A stretch of DNA of 64,000 nt from contig JASLTG010000006.1 of NCBI GenBank assembly GCA_030743005.1, positions 59,665-123,664 of the forward strand, read 5' to 3'. Positions 35,125 to 47,941 of this stretch are shown piece by piece. This DNA comes from Acidimicrobiales bacterium (GTDB lineage: Bacteria > Actinomycetota > Acidimicrobiia > Acidimicrobiales > Poriferisodalaceae). Made by a program: the position numbers and the translations under genes. Under the pieces are notes generated by a model. The model saw nothing but the letters and a program-made list of their open reading frames with translations, did not search any database and was not told the DNA's origin. Position 1 is the first letter of the stretch, and the number at the start of each line of letters is the position of its first letter.

Positions 35125-36561
35125 CTAGAGAATGGGGGATGGGCGGTAGGACCCTGCCCCAGGATGTTCAGAATTAATTGTGGCTGCAGTTGCTGCGAAG
35201 TCTGCAACTTGGGAATCCGCGAGACCGATGAACGCCCCCCGATCAGAAAGAGCCTCGGTGACCGCGTCCTGGTCCAAAGGCAGGAGTGGGTCATTAACGA
35301 GGCGTTCGATCAGATCGTTTTCGCCAGAGCCACCTTCTCGAATTTCTAGAGCTGCTTCTATCGCATGTTGCTTAATAATCTCATGGGCCTCTTCTCTGCC
35401 GGCACCAGCTTTGACTGATGCCATCAATAGTCGGGTGGTAGCGAGGAAAGGTAAGTACCGTTCCAGTTCCCGATTAATGGCATTGCTGTAGGACCCGAAG
35501 CCGTCCAGCACCGTCAAAATAGTTTCGAGTGCGCCGTCAATCGCGAAGAAGGCGTCAGGGAGTACAACGCGTCGGACTACCGAACAGCTGACATCACCTT
35601 CATTCCACTGGTCACCAGCGATGGACGCTGCCATCGTGAGGTGCCCTCGTAACACCGACACAAACCCGTTGACGCGCTCGGCGGAGCGTGCATTCATCTT
35701 GTGGGGCATAGCCGACGAACCGACCTGCCCTTCATTAAAACCTTCGGTAGCGAGATCTAGACCAGCCATAAGGCGGATTTGCAGGGCAATATTCCCTAAC
35801 GGACTTGCGGTTTGTGTGAGTGCGCTAACGACATCTAGGTCAAGTGACCGCGGGTATACCTGGCCAATAGCTTGCAGCGTCTGCCCAAACCCTAACTGGT
35901 TAGCAACCCGTTCTTCTAGTTCCGCGACCTTGCCGGTATCGCCTTCAAAAAGGTCAAGGAGGTCTTGTTGTGTGCCAACCGGGCCTTTTAAACCACGTAA
36001 CGGATATTTGCTCAGTAAGTCCTCTAAACGCTCATAGGCGAGCAGAGTTTCTTGACCTAGGTTCGCGAAACGTTTTCCCAAAGTCGTCATTTGGGCTGGC
36101 ACGTTATGCGAGCGACCTGTTATCGCTGTCTCTTGATATCGAATGGCTAAGTCCGCGAGTCGTGAAATGACGGCTACTAGTCGTTGTTGAGTCAAAACTA
36201 ACGATCGTTTGATCTGCAACTGCTCAACATTTTCTGTCAGGTCTCGCGAAGTAAGCCCTTTATGGATGTGTTCGTATCCCGCCAGTGAGGAAAATTCTTC
36301 GATTCGTGCTTTGACGTCGTGCAATGTGACGCGTTCACGGCGATCAATTGATTCCAGGTCGACGTCAGCCATGACTGACCGATATGCGTCGACTACGGCA
36401 TCGTCAATGTCGATACCTAAATCTTTTTGAGCTTCGAGAACTGCTACCCAAAGTTCGCGCTCTAAGACGACTTTGTTTTCTGCTGACCAGATTTCTGCCA
36501 TCTCAGGCGACGCGTATCGATTCGCTAAGACATTGGCTACCAATGGCTTGGACGCTGTCAC
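35125..36561 (-). CDS. purB: adenylosuccinate lyase
   Basis: Fumarase/aspartase-superfamily lyase used twice in purine synthesis (SAICAR to AICAR, adenylosuccinate to AMP). 478 residues; the conserved flexible loop signature is [20 protein letters not shown], with catalytic Ser; [16 protein letters not shown] holds the general base region and [18 protein letters not shown] the substrate-binding TSRD. Overlaps purE by four bases. Confidence 0.96.
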   Translation of the reverse strand: MTASKPLVANVLANRYASPEMAEIWSAENKVVLERELWVAVLEAQKDLGIDIDDAVVDAYRSVMADVDLESIDRRERVTLHDVKARIEEFSSLAGYEHIHKGLTSRDLTENVEQLQIKRSLVLTQQRLVAVISRLADLAIRYQETAITGRSHNVPAQMTTLGKRFANLGQETLLAYERLEDLLSKYPLRGLKGPVGTQQDLLDLFEGDTGKVAELEERVANQLGFGQTLQAIGQVYPRSLDLDVVSALTQTASPLGNIALQIRLMAGLDLATEGFNEGQVGSSAMPHKMNARSAERVNGFVSVLRGHLTMAASIAGDQWNEGDVSCSVVRRVVLPDAFFAIDGALETILTVLDGFGSYSNAINRELERYLPFLATTRLLMASVKAGAGREEAHEIIKQHAIEAALEIREGGSGENDLIERLVNDPLLPLDQDAVTEALSDRGAFIGLADSQVADFAATAATINSEHPGAGSYRPSPIL

Positions 36562-37000
36562 CTTGCACCTTCATCTCTAAAAGTTTTGAGCCGCTCGGTT
36601 AAGTCTGGATTATTCAACGACAGCATTTCTACGGCCAAAACTGCTGCGTTGGCAGAGCCATCAACAGCTACGGTCGCTACAGGAATTCCTCGTGGCATCT
36701 GCACCGTTGAAAGTAGGGCGTCCATTCCGCCACTGACGCCACCTGATAAGGGCACACCAATCACCGGCAAAGTCGTGTGCGCTGATACCGCACCAGCGAG
36801 ATGTGCCGCCATCCCAGCTCCACAAATAATTACGCCATACCCATTATCGCGAGCGTTAGATGCAAGCTCTGCGACCTGTTCGGGGGTCCGATGAGCTGAC
36901 ATGACGTGGACTTCATGCGGGACATCAAAGCGTTCAAGCATTTCCGAAGCCCCAGCCATCTTGTCTTCGTCGCGAGGCGAACCCATCAAAATCGCCACCT

Positions 37001-37004
<4 letters not shown>
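36558..37004 (-). CDS. purE: 5-(carboxyamino)imidazole ribonucleotide mutase
   Basis: Moves the carboxyl of N5-CAIR to C4, giving CAIR. 148 residues with [17 protein letters not shown], the active-site SAHRTPEQV loop, [18 protein letters not shown] and [22 protein letters not shown]. The short, class I form needs PurK, which is not in this window. Overlaps purD by four bases. Confidence 0.96.
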
Positions 37005-39546
<2,542 letters not shown>

Positions 39547-39649
39547 TCATCTGCTGACGTTGTCAGATCCTAATTGCGGAATATGACTTTTCTAGGATGA
39601 ATTAACACCCTTTATTTTTTTGTGGCGAAAAGCGCTGCCAAGTTTCGTT

Positions 39650-40051
39650 TCAACGGCGACGGCGGCGCGGATCTAACCACGGGATTACAGACTGTTGAAG
39701 GGGTACGAGGTCTCTTCGATATTGACGATGGGTTTCCATCACCGTTGCGTTGGCGGTCGCTCGGAGGTCACGCATTTCTGTTTCCAGTTGGATCAGTCGC
39801 TGTTCTAAGTCAAGAACACGCTTCACTCCAGCTAAGTTCAATCCCTCGTTAGTTAGCTCCTGGATACGGCGCAGAAGAGCTATGTCTATTTCGCTGTACC
39901 GACGACTCCCGCCAGGGGTGCGAGCCGGTTCCAGTAATCCTTTTCGCTCATATATTCGTAGGGTTTGAGCGTGAACTCCGGCGAGTTCTGCTGCTACAGA
40001 AATTACGTACACAGCTCTGTCAGGCGCAGGAGTCGATGGCATCGGTTCCAT
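39650..40051 (-). CDS. hspR: HspR heat-shock repressor (MerR family)
   Basis: 133-residue MerR-type regulator: YVISVAAELAGVHAQTLRIY followed by ERKGLLEPARTPGGSRRYSE is the winged-helix DNA-binding domain, and the rest is a coiled coil (LEQRLIQLETEMRDLRATA) with an Arg-rich end. In actinobacteria HspR represses the dnaK operon with DnaK as co-repressor by binding HAIR sites; the operon order here (dnaK-grpE-dnaJ-hspR) is the same. It follows dnaJ by two bases. A HAIR-like site is seen upstream of dnaK (43481-43501). Confidence 0.93.
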   Translation of the reverse strand: MEPMPSTPAPDRAVYVISVAAELAGVHAQTLRIYERKGLLEPARTPGGSRRYSEIDIALLRRIQELTNEGLNLAGVKRVLDLEQRLIQLETEMRDLRATANATVMETHRQYRRDLVPLQQSVIPWLDPRRRRR

Positions 40052-40053
40052 AA

Positions 40054-40962
40054 TCAGCCCTCCTCTTGTGGTTCATTTCGAGGTGACCAGTCAGTTACCT
40101 CGCTCAGTGCTTCGATTGCTTCTCTTTCTTTTGGACTTAACTCCGCAGGGACGGCTATCTCAAGGGTCACTAACAAATCTCCTGTGGACTTCGCAGTCAG
40201 AACACCCCGACCCTTGACTCGAAATGTTGTCCCTGATTTAGTGCCCGGTGGGATCTTTAATGTGACGGTCGAATGATCATAGGTAGGGATCTTAATTTCG
40301 GCTCCCAAAGCTGCTTCAGGAAACGTCACGGGGATAACCAAGGTCAGATGTTTTCCCTTCCGTCCAAACATTGAATCTGGGGCGACTTCAACGACAACAT
40401 AAAGGTCCCCGTTGGGGCCACCATTTCTTCCGGCGCCGCCTTTGCCTGACAACCGAATGCGTTGACCATTATCAACACCGGCGGGGATGCGAACTTTTAC
40501 CTGTCGGCGTTCACCATCAACGGCGCCTCCAAGTAAGACGTTCGTAGTAACACCATCAATCGCGTCACGAAAACCTAGATGTATGCGTGTCTCTTGATCT
40601 ACCCCACGCATCGAAACAGGGCCCCGTTGGCCACGTCCAAACAGGTTTCCAAACATGCCGCTGAGATCATCAAGATCGTCGAAATGGACATTGAAGCCAT
40701 CAGCACCAGAAGCGAAACCCCCGGCTGCTGAAGGGCCAATCCTCCGGGCTTCGTCATAGTCTTCGCGTTTTGTGTCATCACCCAGAACGTCGTACGCAGC
40801 CGAAACCTCCTTGAAACGCTCCTCGTTTCCACCTTTTGCGTCCGGATGATGGGAACGTGCCAGCTTTCTGTAGGCCTTAGTAATTTCTTTCGAAGAAGCC
40901 GTCGACGACACCCCGAGAACGGCGTAGTAGTCCTTCTCAAACCATTCTCGTTGGGCAGCCAT
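40054..40962 (-). CDS. dnaJ: DnaJ-type co-chaperone without zinc fingers
   Basis: 302 residues: J domain (KDYYAVLGVSSTASSKEITK, with the His-Pro-Asp as SHHPDAKG), a short Gly/Phe linker region, then two beta-barrel C-terminal domains (VKVRIPAGVDNGQRIRLSG, LYVVVEVAPDSMFGRKGKHL, KIPPGTKSGTTFRVKGRG). There are no CxxCxGxG repeats, so it is a type II (CbpA-like) DnaJ, although it sits in the main dnaK operon. It stimulates the DnaK ATPase. Confidence 0.93.
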   Translation of the reverse strand: MAAQREWFEKDYYAVLGVSSTASSKEITKAYRKLARSHHPDAKGGNEERFKEVSAAYDVLGDDTKREDYDEARRIGPSAAGGFASGADGFNVHFDDLDDLSGMFGNLFGRGQRGPVSMRGVDQETRIHLGFRDAIDGVTTNVLLGGAVDGERRQVKVRIPAGVDNGQRIRLSGKGGAGRNGGPNGDLYVVVEVAPDSMFGRKGKHLTLVIPVTFPEAALGAEIKIPTYDHSTVTLKIPPGTKSGTTFRVKGRGVLTAKSTGDLLVTLEIAVPAELSPKEREAIEALSEVTDWSPRNEPQEEG

Positions 40963-40992
40963 CTCTCACCTCCTCGCTACATTTAGAACAAA

Positions 40993-41553
40993 CTATTGCT
41001 CGCGAACCTTGACCATGGCCGGACGTAATACCGCGCCGCTCCATAAGTAACCAGGCCGTAGTTCCTCAACTACGACTTGTTCGTTCCCTTCCCCTGTCTC
41101 GAAGGACATCGCCTCATGGCGGGTCGGGTCAAATGGGGCTCCCAGAGTTTCAATACGAGTTAAACCGTTGTTGTTGAGCACAGTCTCAAGCGCATTTTGA
41201 ATTGGGGTTACGTCCTGCAGTCCTTGAGCGGCAGCTGCATCACAGGCATCAAGGACCGGTAGGAGCGTCTCCGCCAGTCTCGATACCCCAGCCGAAATCC
41301 GCTGTTCCGTTTCGCTAGAACTCCTCCGGCGAAAGTTCTCAAACTCAGCTTGCAGTCTTTGCAAGGAATCTCGAAAGTCATCACGTTCGGCGGTGACTCC
41401 TTCCAACGATTCAAGCAACGTCTCGACAGAAAGTGGGTCTTCAGGCCCAGGCTTAGAAGACTCTGCTTCTCCGTCGGTTAGTGGAACCGTTATTTCTTCG
41501 ACGTTTAGCTCAAGCTCCTCTTGTCCGGAGTCACTTAGCTCCCCGTCGTTCAC
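40993..41553 (-). CDS. grpE: GrpE nucleotide exchange factor
   Basis: 186 residues. An acidic, disordered N-terminus leads to a long coiled coil ([20 protein letters not shown]) and then [39 protein letters not shown] and the signature [20 protein letters not shown]. It releases ADP from DnaK. Its start overlaps the dnaK stop by four bases. Confidence 0.96.
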   Translation of the reverse strand: MNDGELSDSGQEELELNVEEITVPLTDGEAESSKPGPEDPLSVETLLESLEGVTAERDDFRDSLQRLQAEFENFRRRSSSETEQRISAGVSRLAETLLPVLDACDAAAAQGLQDVTPIQNALETVLNNNGLTRIETLGAPFDPTRHEAMSFETGEGNEQVVVEELRPGYLWSGAVLRPAMVKVREQ

Positions 41554-43376
41554 TGGTCCTCGTCGATAATTTCAGCATCCACGACATCGTCAACATCGCC
41601 TGAAGGTTCTGCAGTTCCATCATCTGCTTGTTGAGCTGCAGCCTCATACAGTTTTTGGCTAAAGGATTGACTCACTTCAGTTAGCTTTTCAGTCGCTTTG
41701 CTAATTGCTTCCGTGTCGCCGTCCTCGCTTTCCAGAGTTGCTTTGAGGCTGGACAACGCTTCTTCGACCTCGGCTTTGTCGTCGTCAGCAACCTGATCTG
41801 CTTGGTCCGCCAGCATTTTTTCGATCTGGTAAACCAACGCGTCGGCATTGTTTCGGACTTCAGCTGCTTCACGTCGTTGACGGTCTTCTTCAGCGTGAGA
41901 TTCAGCGTCCTTAACCATTGTCTCGATGTCAGCATCACTTAGGTTCGATTCACCGCTTATCGTTATGGACTGTTCTTTATCGGTTGCTCGATCTTTCGCG
42001 GACACGTTGACGATGCCATTGGCGTCTATATCAAAGGTGACTTCAATTTGAGGAACTCCCCTCGGTGCCGGGGGTAAGTCAACCAATTGGAACTTCCCCA
42101 GAGTCTTATTCCCTGATGCCATCTCTCGTTCTCCCTGCAGGACATGGATTTCTACGGACGGTTGCATGTCATCAGCGGTGGTGAAGACCTCTGTTCTTTT
42201 TGTCGGGATAGTGGTATTGCGTTCGATCAATTTGGTCATAACGCCTCCCTTGGTCTCGATACCAAGGCTCAAGGGTGTGACATCGAGAAGCAAAACATCT
42301 TTCACGTCACCCTTTAACACGCCGGCTTGAACGGCAGCGCCAACGGCAACAACTTCATCGGGATTAACTCCCTTATGCGGTTCTTTGCCAGCGATCTCCA
42401 TCACGAGTTCCTGCACCGCTGGCATGCGTGTCGAACCGCCAACCATGATGACGTGATCAATGTCGCTAGAGGTTAGGTTCGCGTCTTCTATCGCCTGTTT
42501 GAAAGGTGCGCGACATCGGTCGACTAAGTCGGCAGTAATTTCTTGGAACTTGGCTCTGCTCAGCTCATAATCCAAATGCAGTGGTCCGCTGTCTGTCGCG
42601 GTGATAAAGGGCAGGTTGATTTGAGTTGTCTGCTTTGAGGACAAATCCTTCTTGGCTTGTTCAGCAGCCTCTTTGAGCCGTTGAAGGGCCATGGGGTCAG
42701 CTTTGAGGTCGACACCGTGGTCACCCTTGAAGGAATCAGCGAGCCAATCAATTACTCTCTCATCCCAGTCATCCCCTCCAAGCTGTGTATCCCCAGCGGT
42801 TGATTTGACTTCAAAAACCCCGTCTCCAATTTCCAGCACCGACACATCAAATGTGCCTCCGCCCAGGTCGAACACCAATATGGTTTGGTCTTCTGTTTCC
42901 TTATCTAGGCCGTAAGCAAGAGCTGCTGCAGTCGGTTCGTTGATGATTCTCAGGACATCTAACCCGGCAATCTGTCCGGCTTCTTTGGTTGCTGTGCGTT
43001 GGGCATCGTCAAAGTAGGCCGGCACCGTAATAACTGCTTCTGTAACTTCGTCGCCGAGGTATTGCTCAGCGTCACGTTTAAGTTTCTGCAGCACTCTTGC
43101 TGCAATTTCTTGCGGCGTATAGGACTTGTCGTCAATAGCGACCGTCCAATTTGTACCGACATGTCGTTTTACTGATGCCAACGTGCGATCAGGGTTAGTG
43201 ACTGCTTGTCGTTTAGCAACCTCACCTGTGAGTACTTCGCCACCTTTGGCGAAACCAACGATGGATGGTGTGGTTCGGTCACCTTCAGCATTCGCTATTA
43301 CGGTCGGTTCGCCACCTTCCATAGCGGAAACGACTGAGTTGGTGGTTCCAAGGTCTATGCCAACTGCTTTCGACAT
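41550..43376 (-). CDS. dnaK: DnaK (Hsp70) chaperone
   Basis: 608 residues, standard actinobacterial length. ATPase landmarks: [20 protein letters not shown], the [20 protein letters not shown] motif, [34 protein letters not shown] and [19 protein letters not shown]. The substrate domain has [20 protein letters not shown], and the tail ends with acidic residues ([12 protein letters not shown]). First gene of the heat-shock operon with a readable promoter upstream. Confidence 0.98.
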   Translation of the reverse strand: MSKAVGIDLGTTNSVVSAMEGGEPTVIANAEGDRTTPSIVGFAKGGEVLTGEVAKRQAVTNPDRTLASVKRHVGTNWTVAIDDKSYTPQEIAARVLQKLKRDAEQYLGDEVTEAVITVPAYFDDAQRTATKEAGQIAGLDVLRIINEPTAAALAYGLDKETEDQTILVFDLGGGTFDVSVLEIGDGVFEVKSTAGDTQLGGDDWDERVIDWLADSFKGDHGVDLKADPMALQRLKEAAEQAKKDLSSKQTTQINLPFITATDSGPLHLDYELSRAKFQEITADLVDRCRAPFKQAIEDANLTSSDIDHVIMVGGSTRMPAVQELVMEIAGKEPHKGVNPDEVVAVGAAVQAGVLKGDVKDVLLLDVTPLSLGIETKGGVMTKLIERNTTIPTKRTEVFTTADDMQPSVEIHVLQGEREMASGNKTLGKFQLVDLPPAPRGVPQIEVTFDIDANGIVNVSAKDRATDKEQSITISGESNLSDADIETMVKDAESHAEEDRQRREAAEVRNNADALVYQIEKMLADQADQVADDDKAEVEEALSSLKATLESEDGDTEAISKATEKLTEVSQSFSQKLYEAAAQQADDGTAEPSGDVDDVVDAEIIDEDQ

Positions 43377-43471
43377 GGGTGTCTCCTATTCTGAAATATT
43401 TAGTCAGGTAGTACGTCGAACGCCCCAAGATCTGGCCGAATCGTGGCTAAATCTGCGCTCGAGGGATAACC

Positions 43472-43501
43472 ATCATAAAAGTTGAGTGTCTCATTTACAA
43501 C
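43472..43501 (-). promoter_or_regulatory. dnaK promoter with HspR (HAIR-like) operator
   Basis: Reading the minus strand, a -35-like TTGTAA (43495-43500) and a -10 TATGAT (43472-43477) are separated by 17 bases. Between and overlapping them lies an imperfect inverted repeat on 43481-43501 (GTTGAGT-N7-TTACAAC on the plus strand), which has the spacing of the HAIR consensus CTTGAGT-N7-ACTCAAG and one good half-site. A wider inverted repeat AAAGTTG/CAACTTT also surrounds it. HspR bound here would block RNA polymerase. Confidence 0.62.
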
Positions 43502-43559
43502 TTTCATGTAAAGATTCTTGACCTAGCTGTAGTCCAGTCATGCGGCTAAGGTGCAAATC

Positions 43560-44276
43560 ATGGTCAAAAAGGCCACAAGGCTGGTTCTTCTCCGACATGG
43601 TCAAAGTCAGTGGAATCTTGAAAATAGATTCACTGGTTGGTTCGATGTCGGATTAACCGAAAAGGGCATTAAAGAAGCCAACACGGCTGGGGATCTGTTG
43701 ATGTCGTCTGGGATGTGTCCCGATGTCGTTCATACTTCACTTCAGACACGCGCGATTGCGACCGCTGATTTGGCTCTGTCTGCTTGCGAACGACTATGGA
43801 TTCCGGTTCGCCGAAGTTGGCGGCTCAACGAGCGTCATTACGGTGGTCTCACTGGATTGAACAAACAAGAAACCATTGACCTTCATGGTGAAGAAAAGGT
43901 TCAAGAGTGGCGGCGAAGCTATTCCGTTGCACCACCTCCGATGGCGAATGACCATCCTTACAACCCAAACACGGACCTTCGTTACCGTTCTGTCCCCACC
44001 AATCTTTTGCCGGCCACTGAATGTTTGGCTGATGTCCTCGAACGGCTAGTCCCCTACTGGCGGGATCAGTTAGCTCAAGACTTACAAGAATTCGACACCG
44101 TTCTTGTGGCGGCTCACGGCAATAGCTTGAGAGCTCTGGTTAAGCATCTTGACGAGGTGCCGGAAAATGAAATCGTGGGACTCGAGATACCAACTGGGGC
44201 TCCCATTGTCTATGAACTCGACTCAGAACTACGCCCTGCTGAGTCGCTGTCTATATCTGAACGCTATTTGACCTAG
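43560..44276 (+). CDS. gpmA: 2,3-bisphosphoglycerate-dependent phosphoglycerate mutase
   Basis: Glycolytic enzyme interconverting 3- and 2-phosphoglycerate. 238 residues from the ATG at 43560. LVLLRHGQSQWNLENRFTGW has the phospho-His (RHG) and its neighbours; ERHYGGLTGLNKQETIDLHG, RYRSVPTNLLPATECLADVL and VLVAAHGNSLRALVKHLD (second active His) complete the fold. It diverges from dnaK and converges with glnB. Confidence 0.95.
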   Translation: MVKKATRLVLLRHGQSQWNLENRFTGWFDVGLTEKGIKEANTAGDLLMSSGMCPDVVHTSLQTRAIATADLALSACERLWIPVRRSWRLNERHYGGLTGLNKQETIDLHGEEKVQEWRRSYSVAPPPMANDHPYNPNTDLRYRSVPTNLLPATECLADVLERLVPYWRDQLAQDLQEFDTVLVAAHGNSLRALVKHLDEVPENEIVGLEIPTGAPIVYELDSELRPAESLSISERYLT

Positions 44277-44299
44277 CTCGAGCCGTGATTCGGCAAACG

Positions 44300-44641
44300 C
44301 TAAAGGGCGTCCACTCCACGTTCTCCTGTGCGTATCCGAGTGACGCTTTCCACTTCAGTAACCCAAACCTTGCCATCACCGATTTTTTCTGTGCGCGCAG
44401 CTTCAACTAAACAATCCACGACGCGTTCCGTATCGGCATCGTCTACCAAGATTTCAACTCGTACCTTGGGGATGAAATCGACATGATATTCAGTGCCGCG
44501 GTACGTCTCGGTGTGGCCGCCTTGTCGCCCGAAACCACGTACTTCAGAAGCGGTGAGCCCCTGGACGTTTGTGTCTTGTAAGGCATCAACCACTGCTTCA
44601 AGGCGGTGAGGTTTTATTACCGCTGTCACCAAACGAACCAT
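44300..44641 (-). CDS. glnB: PII nitrogen regulatory protein
   Basis: 113-residue trimeric signal protein that senses ATP/ADP and 2-oxoglutarate. MVRLVTAVIKPHRLEAVVDA begins it; the T loop GFGRQGGHTETYRGTEYHVDF contains Tyr51, the modification site (uridylylated or adenylylated). The C-terminal signature IGDGKVWVTEVESVTRIRTG is intact. No amtB ammonium transporter or glnD is adjacent, so it appears as a single gene; targets are unknown. Confidence 0.95.
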   Translation of the reverse strand: MVRLVTAVIKPHRLEAVVDALQDTNVQGLTASEVRGFGRQGGHTETYRGTEYHVDFIPKVRVEILVDDADTERVVDCLVEAARTEKIGDGKVWVTEVESVTRIRTGERGVDAL

Positions 44642-44829
44642 GCGGACGCCTCCTTAGTTACTTACTGTCTACCAACCTTGTCACGTGAGTTGTTATACGG
44701 CCAGCGTCATTGCGGCAAAGATTGAGGCCGATAATAGGCTGGTCTGAGAATCGCAATAAACCTAGGACTGCGAGTACCAGCAACTCACAACACTAGGGAA
44801 GCGCACCTTCAGGGCGATCATTAACGTTT

Positions 44830-47049
44830 GTGTACAAAGTGTCCGGTAACTTGGCCTACGTGAAAGCACGAGTAAAACCGCATCACCTCGCGCTCGGAAT
44901 TGGAATCGCGTTCGCTTCGGTGACCGCAGTTTCGGGAATCGCTGCGACTGTCTTCGGGTTCCACAACAACAATGCCGTTCATCGGGAAGTGTTTGGCAAC
45001 GTTCCTGGTGCCCTAAAGCTGGCTTTCTACGTCATCACCCCTGTCCTCATAGTTTTTGGGGCTTGGAACTTTGCCCAGCGAGTAAAAAACTGGGAACGGG
45101 GTGCTCCGGATCGCCGAGCAACCAACAGCGATAACGCAAAGAAACGAGTTCGCGATTACCGGGCGGGAGTCATGATGCAGACACTCCTGCGTGACCCAGC
45201 CGCGGGTGTCATGCACGCTCTTTTGTATTACGGCTTTCTGGTGCTCTTAGCAGTTACAACAACCCTAGAAATCGACCACCAACTCCCTGAACGATTGAAG
45301 TTCTTACATGGCGGCACCTATCAGGGATTCAGCTTCGTAGCTGATTTGGCTGGCCTGATGTTCACAGTCGGGATGATCTGGTCCATAGTTCGTCGTTACG
45401 TGCAAAAGCCGTATCGGATCAAGATCAAAACACGACCCGAACATGCCCTTATTCTTGGAGTTCTTTTAGGTCTAGGACTTACCGGCTTTGCTGCTGAAGC
45501 CTTCCGGATTGCTGTGGAAGGACGCCCAGCGTATGAACAATGGTCATTCGTTGGATACCCGCTGTCAGCGTTAGTGGACCAAGTCGGGGCAGTCGCTGGG
45601 TGGCATCAAGCTATGTGGATAGCCCACGTGCTTTGCTTCATGGCGTTCCTCGTCATGCTGCCCATCACCATGCTTCGCCACATGTTTACTTCGCCACTCA
45701 ACATGTATCTGAAAGACCGCGAACGACCAAAAGGTGCGATGCGGGCCTTGCCAGATCTCATGGAAGCTGAAGATATTGAAACCATTGGGGCCTCGGTAAT
45801 TGAAGACTTCACTTGGAAACAGCTCTTAGACACAGACAGTTGCACCATGTGCGGCCGGTGTACAGCTGTGTGCCCAGCTCACGCAACAGGGAAACCGCTC
45901 GACCCAAGAGAAATCGTGCTCAAAACAGGCGAGGTGATGGCAGCAACGGGAGAACACGGGCAGGTTTCTCCCCCAATAGGCACAGATACCGAAATAACAG
46001 TCGAAGCAAATAGCTTGTTTGAGCGAATCAGCAACGAAGAGCTGTGGTCTTGCACTACCTGCCGAGCCTGCGACGAAAACTGTCCCGTCAACATTGAAAT
46101 CCTGGACAAGATCCTCGACATGCGCCGGTACCTCACCCTTATGGAAAGTGATTTCCCAAATGAGCTGGGTGGAGCTTTCAGAGGCATGGAAAATAACGCC
46201 AACCCTTGGAATATGAACAACGGTGAGCGGGCGGATTGGGCAAAAGATATTGATGTTGAGGTTGTTGACCCGTCAGACCCGTTCGATCACGAGTATCTGT
46301 ACTGGGTTGGGTGCGCCGGTTCTTTTGACGACAAGAACCAGAAGGTGTCCGAAGCAACAGCGAAGTTGCTCCGTCGCGCCGGCGTCGACTTTGCCATTCT
46401 CGGGCCGTCGGAGATGTGCACAGGCGACAGTGCCCGACGTTCGGGCAATGAGTACCTATTCCAAATGTTGGCAACAGAGAACATCAACAACCTCAACGAA
46501 ATGGGGGTTCAGAAAATCGTTACCCAATGCCCTCATTGCTTCAACGCTCTCAATAACGAATACCCACAATACGGAGGGAATTGGGAAGTGCTCCACCACA
46601 CCCAGTTCTTGGAGGAGCTTGTCGAATCAGGTGCGCTTGATCTAAGCGAGGCACGTTTAGATGAGCGAATCGTCTATCACGACTCCTGCTACCTGGGCCG
46701 ACACAACGACATTTATATGTCTCCCCGGAACGTTATTGGGACACTCAGCGGTGTCGAAATAGTTGAAGCTCCTAGAAACGGTAATAAAGGAATGTGTTGT
46801 GGGGCCGGCGGTGCCCGTATGTGGATGGAAGAGACTATCGGAACCAAAGTGAACGACGAACGTTCTGAAGAACTCATAAACACCGGAGCAAGTCGTATCG
46901 CGACAGCCTGCCCGTTCTGTTACGTCATGATTGACGATGGCGTCAAAGGCCAAGGGTTTGAGGAAGACCAAATCAAAGTAGCCGACATATCAATTCATCT
47001 CGTCGAGGCCTTAGAGGCCGGCGAATCTGAGCCAACACCTACCGATTAA
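44830..47049 (+). CDS. membrane-bound iron-sulfur oxidoreductase (GlpC/HdrD-like, Rv0338c type)
   Basis: 739 residues. The N-terminal third has about six membrane helices with a NarI-like character (LLYYGFLVLLAVTTTLEID and similar). Then a two-cluster 4Fe-4S ferredoxin domain: CTMCGRCTAVCPAHATGKP and CTTCRACDENCPVNIEI. The C-terminal half has two cysteine-rich CCG domains (VGCAGSFDDKNQKVSEATAK with QCPHCFNALNNEYPQ; YHDSCYLGRHNDIYMSPRN with GMCCGAGGARMWME). It resembles heterodisulfide-reductase-like proteins common in actinobacteria, thought to pass electrons to a quinone; the natural donor is unknown. Start ATG/TTG near 44830. Confidence 0.85.
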   Translation: MYKVSGNLAYVKARVKPHHLALGIGIAFASVTAVSGIAATVFGFHNNNAVHREVFGNVPGALKLAFYVITPVLIVFGAWNFAQRVKNWERGAPDRRATNSDNAKKRVRDYRAGVMMQTLLRDPAAGVMHALLYYGFLVLLAVTTTLEIDHQLPERLKFLHGGTYQGFSFVADLAGLMFTVGMIWSIVRRYVQKPYRIKIKTRPEHALILGVLLGLGLTGFAAEAFRIAVEGRPAYEQWSFVGYPLSALVDQVGAVAGWHQAMWIAHVLCFMAFLVMLPITMLRHMFTSPLNMYLKDRERPKGAMRALPDLMEAEDIETIGASVIEDFTWKQLLDTDSCTMCGRCTAVCPAHATGKPLDPREIVLKTGEVMAATGEHGQVSPPIGTDTEITVEANSLFERISNEELWSCTTCRACDENCPVNIEILDKILDMRRYLTLMESDFPNELGGAFRGMENNANPWNMNNGERADWAKDIDVEVVDPSDPFDHEYLYWVGCAGSFDDKNQKVSEATAKLLRRAGVDFAILGPSEMCTGDSARRSGNEYLFQMLATENINNLNEMGVQKIVTQCPHCFNALNNEYPQYGGNWEVLHHTQFLEELVESGALDLSEARLDERIVYHDSCYLGRHNDIYMSPRNVIGTLSGVEIVEAPRNGNKGMCCGAGGARMWMEETIGTKVNDERSEELINTGASRIATACPFCYVMIDDGVKGQGFEEDQIKVADISIHLVEALEAGESEPTPTD

Positions 47050-47053
47050 TAGT

Positions 47054-47617
47054 TCATTCAAAATTTTCGTGAAACCGGCTCGGGGTGGGGCCGCGTTGGC
47101 CTCGATACTTAGAACCCAGTGAGGATGCACCGTAAGGGACGTCAGCTGGTGTGGTCATTTGGATGAAACTAATTTGCCCGATTTTCATTCCGGGATAAAG
47201 AGTGATCGGAAGATTGGCCACATTGGAAAGCTCCAGAGTGAGATGTCCGTCCCATCCAGCGTCAACGAATCCCGCTGTGGTGTGAATAAGCAAGCCAAGT
47301 CGCCCTAACGAAGATTTGCCTTCTATCCGCCCTACTAGATCATCTGGGATGGCTACTCGTTCAAGAGTTGACCCCAACGCAAATTCGCCCGGGTGGAGCA
47401 CGAAGGCGTCATCTTGGTCAACGACTACTTCTTGGGTCAGTTCAGTCTGATCTTGTTTGACGTCGATGACTCTTCTTGTGTGATTCAAAAAGACTCTAAA
47501 TCTGTTATCCAGACGAAGGTCCACTGAAGATGGCTGGATGTCTTGCTGATCCAATGGGTCAATCACAATTCGCCCTGCTGCTAACAGCTCGCGGATTGTC
47601 CGGTCGGAGAGAATCAT
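47054..47617 (-). CDS. dcd: dCTP deaminase (probably dUMP-forming)
   Basis: 187 residues, very like mycobacterial Dcd: [76 protein letters not shown] and [17 protein letters not shown]. The mycobacterial enzyme both deaminates dCTP and hydrolyses the dUTP, so this one probably gives dUMP directly. It converges with the iron-sulfur oxidoreductase gene, five bases away. Confidence 0.95.
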   Translation of the reverse strand: MILSDRTIRELLAAGRIVIDPLDQQDIQPSSVDLRLDNRFRVFLNHTRRVIDVKQDQTELTQEVVVDQDDAFVLHPGEFALGSTLERVAIPDDLVGRIEGKSSLGRLGLLIHTTAGFVDAGWDGHLTLELSNVANLPITLYPGMKIGQISFIQMTTPADVPYGASSLGSKYRGQRGPTPSRFHENFE

Positions 47618-47737
47618 GAGAAAGGCAGCCTAGCGTTGACAGTGACCGCCAATTGTTTCCAAGGCAAGCTTCGTCGCGTGGTTGAGCCCTGGGATAGCTT
47701 CCTCGTTAGACTTCGCTGCTGATTCACTGCGCGGTTT

Positions 47738-47811
47738 GCGGGTGTAGTTCAATGGCAGAACGTCAGCTTCCCAAGCTGAGAACGCGGGTTCGATTCCCGT
47801 CACCCGCTCCA
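47738..47811 (+). tRNA. tRNA-Gly (anticodon CCC)
   Basis: Acceptor GCGGGTG with CACCCGC, D arm GTTC-AATGGCA-GAAC, anticodon stem TCAGC/GCTGA around the loop TTCCCAA (anticodon CCC), T arm GCGGG-TTCGATT-CCCGT, discriminator T, encoded CCA at 47809-47811. A spurious antisense ORF covers this gene and is rejected below. Confidence 0.95.
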
Positions 47812-47941
47812 AAGCCTCAATCTAAAGCCCTAACTGCCCCGGATCTCACTAGAGGGTTCGGAACGTTCCATGGCGGGAGCGTTGAAGCTCACGAAGAAAT
47901 GAAAGACCGTCGGCGCGATTCGGTGGAGGGCGTCGAAGCTG

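Noticed and set aside
47630..47812. 60-residue minus-strand ORF beginning MERVTGIEPAFSAWEAD
   Set aside because: It is the antisense of tRNA-Gly, a well-known spurious ORF type in databases; no gene evidence.
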